Source: Acetomicrobium sp. UBA5826 (lineage in GTDB: Bacteria > Synergistota > Synergistia > Synergistales > Acetomicrobiaceae). Taken from it: a stretch of 64,000 nt of DNA. Under the pieces are notes generated by a model, which was given only the letters and a program-made list of their open reading frames with translations, had not been told where the DNA came from and did no database searches. The stretch spans positions 33,475 to 97,474 of the forward strand of contig NZ_DJHF01000003.1 of assembly GCF_002433005.1 (NCBI RefSeq), given 5' to 3'. Positions 8,185 through 17,013 of this stretch are shown here, piece by piece (position 1 is the stretch's first letter; every line of letters starts with the position of its first letter). The position numbers and the translations under genes were made by a program.

Positions 8185-9543
8185 ATGTATGATGTGGTAA
8201 TTAAAGGTGGCAAAATAGTGGGTAGCCCCTTTGGAACGATTAAAGGGGATATCGGCATCGCAGGCGAATGCATAGCGGCGATAGGTTATGGTTTAAAAGG
8301 AAAACATGTTGTCGATGCCTCTGGCAAACTCGTGTTGCCGGGCGCGATAGATGCTCATGTTCACATGGAGCTTCCCGTTTCGGGCACCCGTTCGAGCGAT
8401 GATTTTGCTTCCGGCACAAAAGCTGCAGCCTGTGGCGGAGTCACGACCGTCATAGATTTTACGGTGGGCGACAGAGATTCAACCCTTCCTGAAGATATAG
8501 AAAGCAGGCTCGATGAAGCCAAAAAATCCTACATCGATTATACGTTTCACGCCGAAATTATCGGTTGGCACAGATCCAGGTCGTGGGAGATCTTGAAGGC
8601 AACGCAAATGGGAGTTACCAGTTTTAAGTTTTTCACTGCCTACAGCTCCTCCGGCAGAAGGACTGACAGAGGAGCGCTCTTTGATGCCTTTGAGACGATT
8701 GGCGACTTGGGAGCATTGGCCATAGTACATGCAGAAGACGAGGAGATAATTGACCATATCGTTAGTTCATTGGATCGTAGTGAGATCGGCGATATGAGTA
8801 CTCTGGCCAAGGCGAGGCCACCTCTTTGCGAAGCCCTGGCAGTAGGCAATGTCATTTACTTGGCGGAAAGGACAAACGCCAGGGTGCATATAGTGCATTT
8901 ATCCTCCGCTTTAGGTTTAGAGGCCTTTAAGAGAGCCAGGAGCTTTTATTCAAATGCGACAGCTGAGACATGTCCCCAATATCTCCTGCTTACGAAGGAA
9001 GTATATGAGGGTGTGGAGGGCCACTTATACTCCGCTTCTCCCGCATTGAGGACCTCCATGGACGCTCAGGCTCTCTGGGAAGGCATCAGCAACGGAGATA
9101 TTTCCTTGATAGCGACGGATCACTGTCCCTTTACTAGAGAGCAAAAAAGATGGAAGGATAGCTTTCTCGACCTGCCCTACGGTTTGCCCGGCGTGGAGAC
9201 TTCGCTGCCTTTATTCTTTAGCGAAGGCGTCTTAAAACGAGGTATTTCCCTGGAGGTCATGGTGAAGCTTTTTGCGGAAAATCCAGCCAGGATATATGGC
9301 CTTTTTCCCAGAAAAGGGGCGCTTCAAATTGGATCCGATGCCGATATGACAATTCTGGATCCCAATCAAGAATGGACAATAAGTTCCAGTAATTTGCATA
9401 TGAATACGGACTTTTCTCCCTACGAAGGAATGACGATAAAGGGCAAAGTTTGTACTACATTATCGCGAGGTGAAGTAATATACGATAATGGCCTTTTTAA
9501 AGCAAGGGAAGGAAGGGGAAAATTTTTGGGTCGAAGCATATGA
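8185..9543 (+). CDS. Dihydropyrimidinase/hydantoinase-family amidohydrolase
   Basis: A cyclic amidohydrolase with the binuclear metal site of the D-hydantoinase/dihydropyrimidinase family: DAHVHME, the carboxylated lysine in TSFKFFTAY, His in VHAEDEE and VHLSS, and Asp in IATDHCPF. It would open hydantoin, dihydropyrimidine or related cyclic ureide rings. I choose ATG 8185 (M-Y-D-V-V) because CGGGGGTTGAT lies just before it; the upstream ATG at 8149 has none. About 452 residues, family-normal. It stands alone, divergent from the phosphoesterase gene; no pyrimidine transporter or carbamoylase is adjacent, so the physiological substrate is open. Confidence 0.88.
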   Translation: MYDVVIKGGKIVGSPFGTIKGDIGIAGECIAAIGYGLKGKHVVDASGKLVLPGAIDAHVHMELPVSGTRSSDDFASGTKAAACGGVTTVIDFTVGDRDSTLPEDIESRLDEAKKSYIDYTFHAEIIGWHRSRSWEILKATQMGVTSFKFFTAYSSSGRRTDRGALFDAFETIGDLGALAIVHAEDEEIIDHIVSSLDRSEIGDMSTLAKARPPLCEALAVGNVIYLAERTNARVHIVHLSSALGLEAFKRARSFYSNATAETCPQYLLLTKEVYEGVEGHLYSASPALRTSMDAQALWEGISNGDISLIATDHCPFTREQKRWKDSFLDLPYGLPGVETSLPLFFSEGVLKRGISLEVMVKLFAENPARIYGLFPRKGALQIGSDADMTILDPNQEWTISSSNLHMNTDFSPYEGMTIKGKVCTTLSRGEVIYDNGLFKAREGRGKFLGRSI

Positions 9544-9576
9544 TCCTTTCAAATAAAGCTTCACAAATTCTTGGCC

Positions 9577-10227
9577 TTAACCTCTGAAAGACATCCTGGT
9601 GAAGGGGTGTTTTGGTGAAGTGCAAGAATCTAAAAGGTAGTAGATAAATCTAGGTCTTCCAGAGCGCCCATCTCGGTATTTGGGTTCTTTGGAAGCCAAG
9701 CCTGACATTGCTAGATACTCCAGGTATCTATGAGCAGTAGGGTAGGAGAGATCGGTTTTCTCTACGACATCTTGGATGGTAGCTCCTTTGTTTCCTATGT
9801 CGTCAAGGGCCAAAAGGATGGTTCTAAGCGTTTCTTGATGAATTCCCTTATTCAAATTTTCCAGGCCAGAATATCGACGGTAATCTAAAAGACGGCCATG
9901 TAAGGCAATGCGCGCTGCAAAATCTGCAAGTCGAATTGGTTTTAAAACAAAGTCATCGGCGCCTATTAAGAGTAGATCTCTTGCTATCTTCTGATCTTCT
10001 TCGATAGTCAGAACGAGGATGGTGACCTCTTTGGATACTTTTCTGCATCTTTTAATTACTTCGGCACCATTAGTCAGGGGCATGTGGTAATCTACCAGCA
10101 ATATATCTATCTCTTTTCTCTGTATCCACGATATGACATCTTTGCATCTAGTGTTCGTGTGTATTTCCCAATATAGAATAGAAAAAGATGCGAGAAAGTC
10201 TTTCTCGCATCTTTTTCTTGTTTCTCT
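9577..10227 (-). pseudogene. 5'-truncated CitB/DcuR-type response regulator
   Basis: The frame is open from 10227 to 9577, but has no ATG near the expected start; the first usable start is TTG 10101. The readable protein contains the second part of a receiver domain (the phospho-acceptor Asp in LLVDYHMPLTNG, LTIEED, the conserved Lys in DDFVLKPI) and a C-terminal winged/HTH DNA-binding domain (ATIQDVVEKTDLSYPTAHRYL). The first strand with the acidic metal-binding pair is absent. Upstream the frame runs into the terminator hairpin of ggt (10181-10217), so the 5' end and promoter appear to have been lost by a deletion. No partner sensor kinase is nearby. Probably non-functional; a short DNA-binding product cannot be excluded. 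Confidence 0.7.
10181..10217 (-). terminator. Terminator of the gamma-glutamyltransferase gene
   Basis: A perfect 18-bp inverted repeat (arms GAAAAAGATGCGAGAAAG and its complement, one-base centre) 22 bases past the ggt stop on the minus strand. Read on that strand it ends in CTTTTTC, a weak U tract. Confidence 0.85.
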
Positions 10228-10238
10228 TCAGGTTATCA

Positions 10239-11966
10239 TTAATACCCGATGGGTATTCCTAAACGTCGACTATCAGCTCCACCGTTAAGTAATTTATCTG
10301 TGAAGAGAATGCCCTGGGCAGTGCCGAAATACCCAGATTTTGGTCTTACTTCTATATTGTGACCACGTATTTGGAGCATTTGAATTGTCGTCTGGTTCAT
10401 CGTGTCTTCTAAAAGAAAAGCCCCGGCCTTTCCGTCGTAGGCTCTGGTGAAGATTCTTGGCTGTTCAATGGCCTCATCCATGCTCATGCCGAAATCTACT
10501 ACGTTCATTATAATTTGAGTTACAGCGGTTATGATCCTCTGCGCGCCTGCCGCGCCAACAGTCATAAATGGCTTCCCAGCAGGATCCAGTAATATACTGG
10601 GCGACATCGATGAGAGTGGCCGTTTACCCGGTTCTGGAGCATTAACGCTATTAGGATTAGGCGAGAAGTCATCCATTTCATTGTTGGCTACAATGCCATA
10701 TTCGGGGACCACAATTCCTGAACCGAAGAAATAATTAATTGTATTGGTGGATGCTACGACGTTCCCTTCTTCGTCGGCAACAGAAAAATGGCTCGTAGAT
10801 ATGTGGGTATCATTTGCCACTGCGATGTGGTTCGTCGTCATGTTGTCTTGGAACATCCAGGGATCGTCGGGCTGAACCTCAGTCATTACCGCATTGCGCC
10901 GTATTTTTTCTGCAAGTTTTCTTGCGTAATCTTTGTTGGTAAGTCCTTTTAGAGGAACTTCTATGAAAGCAGAATCTGCCATGTAGGCGTCTCTGTCGGC
11001 AAAGACCAGTTTCATTGCTTCGCCTAGAGTATGGAGGTATCTTGGGCTATTGTGTCCCCAATCGGAGATAGGAAAGTTCTCCATGATATTTAACAATTGA
11101 ACAATGTGGGTTCCTCCGCTTGATGCTGGCGGTGTAGAATATACGTGGTAACCTCTGTAGGTGCCGCTCACCGGTTCTCTTGTTTCAACTTTATAGTTTC
11201 TGAGATCATCCATCGTCATATTCCCGCCATTTTTGTTCACAGCGTTTACAAAGGCTTCTCCAATTGGGCCGTCATAAAATACCTTCGGTCCATGTTCACC
11301 TATCATCCTGAAGGCCTTGGCTAAATTTGGCTGCTTTAAGACCTTTCCGGCTTCAATGGGGTAGCCATCCTTCAGGAAAGGGACGTCAGAGGGATCGTTA
11401 AAGGCGTAGAGTTTCTCGAGATTGTCCGTAATGATCTCTGTTTGCATTTCCACTATAACGAAACTTTCCTCGGCAAGTTTGATCGCAGGTTTTGCCACCT
11501 CAGACCATGGCATTGTGCCATATTTTTCTAGGGCCATCCACATTCCCATGATGTAACCGGGAACTCCAACGGATTTCCCGCCGAGCTGAGACCATTTTTC
11601 TTCCTTAGCTTTCTCAGAGGCAAACATATCCTTGGTAGCGCTAGCTGGAGCGGTTTCCCTGTAGTCCAGTTCTATAATCTCTCCTGTTTTTGCAAATCGA
11701 ATGATCATGAACCCCCCGCCACCAATGCCTGAGGCGTTTGGTTCCACGACGTTGAGCGCTAAAGCTGTCGCTACAGCAGCATCTATAGCGTTGCCCCCTT
11801 TTTTGAGTATCTCTACACCCGCTCTTGAGGCCAATAAATGTGCCGACGATACCATGCCGTGTTTTACATATACGTCCTTAATAAGAGGCTCCTGAGCCGG
11901 CGCCATTGTTGACATTACTACGATTGCTATGATAATGCTTACCATCAACGAAAGAATTTTTTTCAT
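10239..11966 (-). CDS. ggt: Gamma-glutamyltransferase (exported)
   Basis: An Ntn-hydrolase that cleaves gamma-glutamyl bonds (glutathione, gamma-glutamyl peptides). The N-terminus MKKILSLMVSIIIAIVVMSTMAPAQE is a clean signal peptide, so it acts outside the cytoplasm. Self-cleavage and catalysis use the Thr of TSHFSVADEEGN (about residue 390), which splits the precursor into large and small subunits; family segments GGGGFMIIR, DYRETAP, PPASSGG and RPLSSMSP are present. ATG 11966 is preceded by GGGGAGGAATAGGT; an upstream start at 11999 has no ribosome site. 575 residues, family-normal. It sits between two damaged genes but itself looks intact. Confidence 0.95.
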   Translation of the reverse strand: MKKILSLMVSIIIAIVVMSTMAPAQEPLIKDVYVKHGMVSSAHLLASRAGVEILKKGGNAIDAAVATALALNVVEPNASGIGGGGFMIIRFAKTGEIIELDYRETAPASATKDMFASEKAKEEKWSQLGGKSVGVPGYIMGMWMALEKYGTMPWSEVAKPAIKLAEESFVIVEMQTEIITDNLEKLYAFNDPSDVPFLKDGYPIEAGKVLKQPNLAKAFRMIGEHGPKVFYDGPIGEAFVNAVNKNGGNMTMDDLRNYKVETREPVSGTYRGYHVYSTPPASSGGTHIVQLLNIMENFPISDWGHNSPRYLHTLGEAMKLVFADRDAYMADSAFIEVPLKGLTNKDYARKLAEKIRRNAVMTEVQPDDPWMFQDNMTTNHIAVANDTHISTSHFSVADEEGNVVASTNTINYFFGSGIVVPEYGIVANNEMDDFSPNPNSVNAPEPGKRPLSSMSPSILLDPAGKPFMTVGAAGAQRIITAVTQIIMNVVDFGMSMDEAIEQPRIFTRAYDGKAGAFLLEDTMNQTTIQMLQIRGHNIEVRPKSGYFGTAQGILFTDKLLNGGADSRRLGIPIGY

Positions 11967-12009
11967 ACCTATTCCTCCCCTTTTTTTATATTTTAACATT
12001 AATATAACA

Positions 12010-13104
12010 TTACATTCTTAGATTGTCAGAATTTAGGGGTGACAAAAACGATCCTAGCCCCTTATGGAGTAGCTCATTGAATTTTGGAATTCCGTAGATA
12101 ACAATTTCCTTTGTAGGGTCGCAAAAGCCAATTGCATCAAAAAAGGATTGAATTGCAGTTACATGTCTTGCTATGCGCAGGCCAATTGATTGGTCTTCTT
12201 CATAGGGGATAAAGAGTAGTCCCAATTTCGAAGCCCATGCGTAATATTTATCTCTGCCCGTTAGGACCAGCTCTTCGTTCGTTTTGCCCCTTAGTCGACC
12301 TTGGCTAGGGTTGCCCGTTTCCATCAAAATTGGCATGGAATTTGTTGCATCTCCCCATTCTCGATGGGTGAGTCCACGCAAGTTCTTTGGCGACGGCTCC
12401 AGGCGTATTGGAATTCCGGCGGTTTCCATCTCAATGGCAACCATGGCGGCTAATTCCATGCTGCGTTCGTGAGCAACTATGGCATTGACGACGGGATATT
12501 CGGGAGATGCCTCGTGCAGATCGAAGGCAAGGTCAACATTTTCCGCAATGACAAGCTGGCGAAGAGCATAGGCTAGACGTTGAGTGAGAGCGCCATCGGG
12601 GGTTCCTGGGTGAGCTCTATTGAGATTGCTTTTTTCGCTTCCCGCAAGCTTTTGCCCTGACTGTGGGTGTATGAAAACGTCGGGGTTGGGCCACTGAAAT
12701 ATGGGGTTTGTACTTCTGGAGCCATATCTGAACATTCTCGTCGAACCGTCGGGAAGGGAAAAGTGAATAAATTGAGGATGCGCTTCCTGTGGCGAATTAT
12801 GGGTAAAGCCCATATTGTTAGCGAAGGGAACCACGATAAGTCGCCCCTTCTGAACTTGTGCGCGTTCTAGGAAGAGGATTGCAGCAAGATATCCAGCCGT
12901 TGCAATGCTTAAAATAGTGTCTAGATATCCAAAAGTGCCTTCGACGAGATGTCGTAAAGGAAGCCCCTCGCCTGCCACAATACTACCCGCAATTGCCGCC
13001 AAGACCATGGATATTGCTATAGGGAGTTTTAAAAAGAAGGCACCAAAGACAAAGGTGCCAACCATGAGAATTTTGTAAAAACCCTCGGGCCAAAATAGAG
13101 TCAT
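12010..13104 (-). pseudogene. Chimeric frame: TRAP permease (DctM) N-terminus joined to aspartoacylase-like C-terminus
   Basis: Residues 1 to about 70 match the start of a TRAP transporter large permease (MTLFWPEGFYKILMVGTF, KLPIAISMVLAAIAGS, GYLDTILSIATA). From about residue 71 the text changes to a succinylglutamate desuccinylase/aspartoacylase-like (M14-related) amidase: ERAQVQKGRLIVVPFANN, FDLHEASPEYPVVNAIVAHE, ILMETGNPSQGRLRGK. The amidase lacks its N-terminal HxxE zinc pair, while the later zinc His (DLHEA) remains. The simplest explanation is an in-frame deletion that removed most of dctM and the start of the amidase gene. Neither half should work as it does in its family. The junction is near 12890. 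A ribosome site (AGGTTAGGA) precedes the ATG, so the hybrid may still be translated. Confidence 0.75.
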
Positions 13105-13202
13105 GGTCCTAACCTATTACGATACCCCAGTCCAAGTACATAATATTTCTCATTTTTCTCATGGCTAACTATAATAAATTGCTAAAAATAGAACTATGCT
13201 AA

Positions 13203-13253
13203 CTTAAACAAACAAAGAGGCGCCCTTTGCGGACACCTCTTTGTTTGTTTAAG
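13203..13253 (-). terminator. Terminator of the fructose PTS operon
   Basis: A perfect 18-bp inverted repeat (CTTAAACAAACAAAGAGG and its complement) with a 15-base loop, 13 bases past the EIIBC stop on the minus strand. Confidence 0.85.
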
Positions 13254-13266
13254 GCATGTTTAGCTT

Positions 13267-14637
13267 TTATTGTTTCCTGGGTTTCAGTGCGCTTACCAAG
13301 GCAGCCGTTACTAGAGTTCCGGCGATTATGGCTATTATATAAAACCCAAGATTTCCGACGGCATTCGGGATGGGGAGGACGAAAAAACCTCCATGGGGAG
13401 CTCTGAGGGTACAGCGGAAGAACATGGAAAGTGCTCCAGTGACGGCTGAGCCGGCAATGATTGAGGGTATTACCCTCAAAGGATCGGCAGCGGCAAAGGG
13501 TATAGCTCCTTCAGTTATAAAGGACACTCCAAGGATCGCTGCGGCTTTGCCGGCTTCCCTTTCTTCTTTTGTGAACTTATTTTTTGCGATGAACGTGGCC
13601 AAAGCAATTCCCAATGGAGGCGTCATACCTGCGGCCATAACCGCGGCCATGGGCTCGAAAGTGTTACTCCCAAGAAGACCCACGGCAAAGGCGTAAGCTG
13701 CCTTATTGACGGGGCCTCCCATATCGACGGCCATCATTGCTCCAAGTATCAGTCCCAAAATAGCCGCGTTAGCGGTGCTCATATTGTTAAGGCTCACGGT
13801 AAGCCAGTCCATTATGCCTTTTACCGGCGTGCCTATAACGTATATCATGAGCAATCCCGTTGCTAGAGAAGATAAAAGAGGCAGGACTAAAACGGGCATG
13901 AGCCCCTCCAGGCTTTTCGGGAGTTTTATGGATTTTTTAAGCCCAAGCGTAATATAACCGGCGATAAAACCTGCCAATATACCCCCGAGAAAACCTGCTC
14001 CTATTTGATTGGCGAGCATACCGCCTATGAGGCCCGGAGTAAGGCCTGGCCTATCGGCTATGGAGTAGGCGATATAACCGGCAAGGACCGGGACCATGAG
14101 GGCAAACGCCGCTCCGCCGCCTATCCTCATGAGCGCAGCAGCCAAGCTGCCTTCCTGTTCTGCGGCATGTATTCCAAAGGCAAACGACAAGGCGATGCAC
14201 AAACCTCCCGCCACTACGACGGGTATTATGTAGGAAACGCCCGTCATGAGGTGCTTGTACACGCCTGACCTTTGTGCCGATCGCTGAGCCTTCATCTCCT
14301 CTATCTTGGCGACCTCTTTTTCCATGGTAACCGTGGCTTTCTTTAATGCCTCATTTATCACGGCAACGCCGTCTTTGATCGCTATTCCCGTAGATGTCAT
14401 GTATATTGGTTTCCCTGCAAACCTCTCCGTATTTACGTTTGTGTCGGCTGCGATGATGACGATGTCAGCTTGTGCTATATCTTCATCCGTTAGCTTATTC
14501 TCAGAACCCGCCGACCCCATTGTCTCGACCTTTATTTCGTGGCCTAACTTTTCTGCTCCAACCTTCAAAGATTCTGCTGCCATGTAGGTATGGGCAATTC
14601 CTGTCGGACAAGCTGTTACAGCAACTATCTTTGCCAT
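13267..14637 (-). CDS. fruA: PTS fructose-type EIIBC component
   Basis: The membrane permease of a fructose-class phosphotransferase system. Residues 1-100 form the EIIB domain with the phospho-Cys in VTACPTGIAHTYMAAE (Cys9); a linker (EEMKAQRSAQRSG) leads to the EIIC domain with eight or more membrane segments, including AADPLRVIPSIIAGSAVTGALSM and APHGGFFVLPI. It imports fructose (or a similar ketose/polyol) and releases it as the 1-phosphate. 456 residues is normal for a BC protein lacking the EIIA domain, which is encoded next door. RBS GGAAGGAGG precedes the ATG. HPr and EI are not in the window. Confidence 0.92.
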   Translation of the reverse strand: MAKIVAVTACPTGIAHTYMAAESLKVGAEKLGHEIKVETMGSAGSENKLTDEDIAQADIVIIAADTNVNTERFAGKPIYMTSTGIAIKDGVAVINEALKKATVTMEKEVAKIEEMKAQRSAQRSGVYKHLMTGVSYIIPVVVAGGLCIALSFAFGIHAAEQEGSLAAALMRIGGGAAFALMVPVLAGYIAYSIADRPGLTPGLIGGMLANQIGAGFLGGILAGFIAGYITLGLKKSIKLPKSLEGLMPVLVLPLLSSLATGLLMIYVIGTPVKGIMDWLTVSLNNMSTANAAILGLILGAMMAVDMGGPVNKAAYAFAVGLLGSNTFEPMAAVMAAGMTPPLGIALATFIAKNKFTKEEREAGKAAAILGVSFITEGAIPFAAADPLRVIPSIIAGSAVTGALSMFFRCTLRAPHGGFFVLPIPNAVGNLGFYIIAIIAGTLVTAALVSALKPRKQ

Positions 14638-14656
14638 CTTTGTTTCCTCCTTCCCT

Positions 14657-15121
14657 CTAACTCATCTGTTCTTCTTGTTTTTCGATGACGCCCAAGACGT
14701 CCCGGGGAGACTTGGCGTTTCTCAGCGACTCCCTGAAGTTTTCGTGCATAAGCAACCTTGCGAGCTTAGAAAGGGCTTGCAGATAAACTTTATCTGCATC
14801 CTTTGGCGCAGCGATCAGAAAGAAGATGTCGGCCTTTGTCCCGTCGAGGGATGCTACGTCTATTCCTTGGGTGGTCCTGGCCATAGCTAAGCCGGCAGCC
14901 TTTACTGCTTCGGATTTAGCGTGAGGTATGGCAACTCCGAATCCGACTCCCGTAGTCCCCTGTTTTTCCCTCTCGGTCACATCCCTTAAATATGCCTCTA
15001 CATCTGCGACTATCCCATCCTCATACATCTTGTTTGCCAGAGCCTTCCAGACATCCTCCTTTGCGTCGGCCGTTAAGTCGAGCAGTATCCTTCCTTCCGA
15101 TAATAAATCCTTGATATTCAT
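14657..15121 (-). CDS. PTS fructose-type EIIA component
   Basis: The cytoplasmic phosphocarrier that takes phosphate from HPr and passes it to EIIB. The phospho-His is in GVAIPHAKSEAV (His67). At 154 residues it is a single EIIA domain of the Fru/Ntr type. Start ATG 15121 follows AAAGGAGG and overlaps the fruK stop by 4 bases; the stop is 19 bases before EIIBC. Co-transcribed with fruK and EIIBC. Confidence 0.92.
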   Translation of the reverse strand: MNIKDLLSEGRILLDLTADAKEDVWKALANKMYEDGIVADVEAYLRDVTEREKQGTTGVGFGVAIPHAKSEAVKAAGLAMARTTQGIDVASLDGTKADIFFLIAAPKDADKVYLQALSKLARLLMHENFRESLRNAKSPRDVLGVIEKQEEQMS

Positions 15122-16062
15122 ATCTTGACCTCCTTTACGGAAATTTTCTCAATAACGGACAGGACTCTTTCCCGTGTCGTTCGTTCTGTTCCCAATTTTG
15201 TGAGGGCACAGAGGGAAAAAGCCGTCGCTAGTTTAGCCCGTTCCAATAGAGCTTCTCCTTTTACCGCACCTGCAATTAAACCGGTTACCATTGCATCTCC
15301 GGCGCCAACAGTGGTCAAAACGTCGATTTTGGGAGGTATGGCCTGTATGAGGGTGTGGTCTTCAGCGAACAAAGCTCCCTTCTCGCCCATGGAGAGACAT
15401 ACGGTTTTGATACCCAGGGAAAGCAGTTTTTTTAAGCCCTCTACGATTTGGTCGAAGGAGGGATTTGAGAGGCCAAAAATCTCGCAAAATTCTGCGATGT
15501 TGGGCTTTATGAGGTCAGGCTTAGATTTCAAGGCCTTTTTCAATGCGGGGCCACTCGTGTCTAAAGCTACAAATTTGCCCAGGGATTTAAGTATGGATGT
15601 AACTTCGGCAAAAAAATCGTCGTAGATACCGGGAGGAAGGCTGCCACAGAGGGCGAAATAATCGTTATTTTCGGCCAATCGTGTTAATATATTTTGTAAA
15701 TTGGCGCGCACTTTTTCGTCGCATTGAAGCCCGGGAAAATTTATGTCCGTTATCTCCTTTTTTTGCTCATCAACGATCTTGATGTTGGTGCGCGTTTCTC
15801 CGTCTAAAAGCACGAATTCGTCTTTTATCCCTCTGGCTGCAAGGAAGTTCTCGAACAACTCTTTGTTGTGCTTGCCCAGAAAACCTGTAGCAACTACTTC
15901 TTCTATGCCGTAGTCCTTTAAAAAAGAAGCCACGTTGAAACCCTTGCCCCCGATGTCTTTGCGCTCCTTTTTGACTCTGTTCACCCTTCCTGCCGTGAAG
16001 TCAGGGATAAATATGGTATGGTCTATTGCAGGGTTTGGGGTGACCGTTACGATAGATGTCAC
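15118..16062 (-). CDS. fruK: 1-phosphofructokinase
   Basis: A PfkB-family sugar kinase converting fructose 1-phosphate, delivered by the adjacent PTS, into fructose 1,6-bisphosphate. The N-terminal IVTVTPNPAIDHTIF, the DIGGKGFNVASFLK substrate motif and the C-terminal TVGAGDAMVTGLIAG (catalytic Asp) are all present; 314 residues is family-normal. The start (GTG 16062) overlaps the fruR stop as GTGA, with AAAGG immediately before it. The alternative tagatose-6-phosphate kinase is less likely given the operon. Confidence 0.92.
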   Translation of the reverse strand: MTSIVTVTPNPAIDHTIFIPDFTAGRVNRVKKERKDIGGKGFNVASFLKDYGIEEVVATGFLGKHNKELFENFLAARGIKDEFVLLDGETRTNIKIVDEQKKEITDINFPGLQCDEKVRANLQNILTRLAENNDYFALCGSLPPGIYDDFFAEVTSILKSLGKFVALDTSGPALKKALKSKPDLIKPNIAEFCEIFGLSNPSFDQIVEGLKKLLSLGIKTVCLSMGEKGALFAEDHTLIQAIPPKIDVLTTVGAGDAMVTGLIAGAVKGEALLERAKLATAFSLCALTKLGTERTTRERVLSVIEKISVKEVKI

Positions 16063-16832
16063 CTTTCATCGCTCCCTTCGCTAGCGATAATTACTTTTAC
16101 CTTTCTTTTTAATTGCTCGACCTTTCTTTCATCTCCCTTGTCGTCGGTGATGAACAAATCAAGTTCATTGAGATCACATATCTTGCATAAGCCCTCCAGA
16201 CCTATCTTTGAATGGTCTGCGACGAGTATCTTTTTTTTGCCGGCGAAGAGCATATGGCGCTTTGTCTCGGCTTCCGTCATATTTGGTGTGGTAACGCCGA
16301 AATCGGCGTCAATGGCATTTGCTGCCAGAAAGACCTTGTCAAAGCGAAGGGCCTTTAACGCTTGGTTGGTCAAAAATCCGACGAGGGATCGGGGGCCCTT
16401 TCGCAGGATTCCGCCCAATAACCAAACCTCTACCGAAGGATCGTCGAGGAATACATTTGCAACATCTATGCAGTTGGTGGCGACTGTCACATTGCGTCCG
16501 CGAAGGTTTGAGGCGATCTGCAGGGTAGTGGTGCCAGCATCAAGCAATACGGTTTCTCCGTCTTTTACTAAGGATGCGGCCATTTTTCCGATAGCTGCCT
16601 TGAGGTTAAGGTTTTGAATTTCCTTCTCTTGAAAGGTGGGTTCAAGGCCGTAATTGGGAGGAACGGCCCCGCCGTGAGTCCGCTTGAGCAGGTTCATGTC
16701 TTCAAGAACTGCCAGGTCCCGACGTATCGTAGCCTCGGAGACGCCGAACTCTTGAACCAGGTCTGCCACGTATATGGGAGCACCCGATTTGATCTTGCTT
16801 ATTATGGCGGCCCTTCTTTCCTCTGCGAACAC
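16059..16832 (-). CDS. fruR: DeoR-family repressor of the fructose operon
   Basis: The N-terminal winged HTH (VADLVQEFGVSEATIRRDLAVLEDMNLLKRTHGGAV) is followed by a DeoRC sugar-phosphate sensing domain (LLDAGTTTLQIA, VATNCIDVAN, GGILRK, FLAANAIDADFGVTTPN). It probably senses fructose 1-phosphate and releases the operator. The frame allows GTG 16841 or ATG 16838, but AAGGTGAT, a near-complete anti-16S match, covers those codons and is well spaced only for GTG 16832 (V-F-A-E-E-R-R, the normal family start), so I choose 16832. First gene of the operon and therefore autoregulated. Confidence 0.9.
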   Translation of the reverse strand: MFAEERRAAIISKIKSGAPIYVADLVQEFGVSEATIRRDLAVLEDMNLLKRTHGGAVPPNYGLEPTFQEKEIQNLNLKAAIGKMAASLVKDGETVLLDAGTTTLQIASNLRGRNVTVATNCIDVANVFLDDPSVEVWLLGGILRKGPRSLVGFLTNQALKALRFDKVFLAANAIDADFGVTTPNMTEAETKRHMLFAGKKKILVADHSKIGLEGLCKICDLNELDLFITDDKGDERKVEQLKRKVKVIIASEGSDER

Positions 16833-16843
16833 TGCCATCACCT

Positions 16844-16907
16844 TGATTGTTTTTGATCATTTATGATTGTTTGTGATCATTATATTACGCCTCTTTCAAA
16901 AATGCAA
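16844..16907 (-). promoter_or_regulatory. fru operon promoter with twin FruR operator
   Basis: On the minus strand TTGCAT (16907-16902), a 17-base spacer and a perfect TATAAT (16884-16879) form a sigma70-type promoter. Starting on the -10 element and running toward the gene are two 17-bp direct repeats on a 20-bp period, plus-strand TGATTGTTTTTGATCAT (16844-16860) and TGATTGTTTGTGATCAT (16864-16880), one mismatch. Spacing of about two helical turns and position suggest a cooperative DeoR-family operator that blocks transcription. Confidence 0.85.
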
Positions 16908-16941
16908 TACCCTTTTGTAGAAAGTTGATGAAAAATAAAAA

Positions 16942-16971
16942 AGGACAGACGATGCTTAAGACGTCTGTCCT
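16942..16971 (-). terminator. Terminator of the envelope glycolipid operon
   Basis: Inverted repeat AGGACAGACG / CGTCTGTCCT with a 10-base loop; on the minus strand it is followed by TTTTTTATTTTTC, a strong U tract. Confidence 0.88.
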
Positions 16972-17013
16972 GCTTTTAGTGTTTTAATTAATGGGGGTTT
17001 CGTTATTGCTCGA

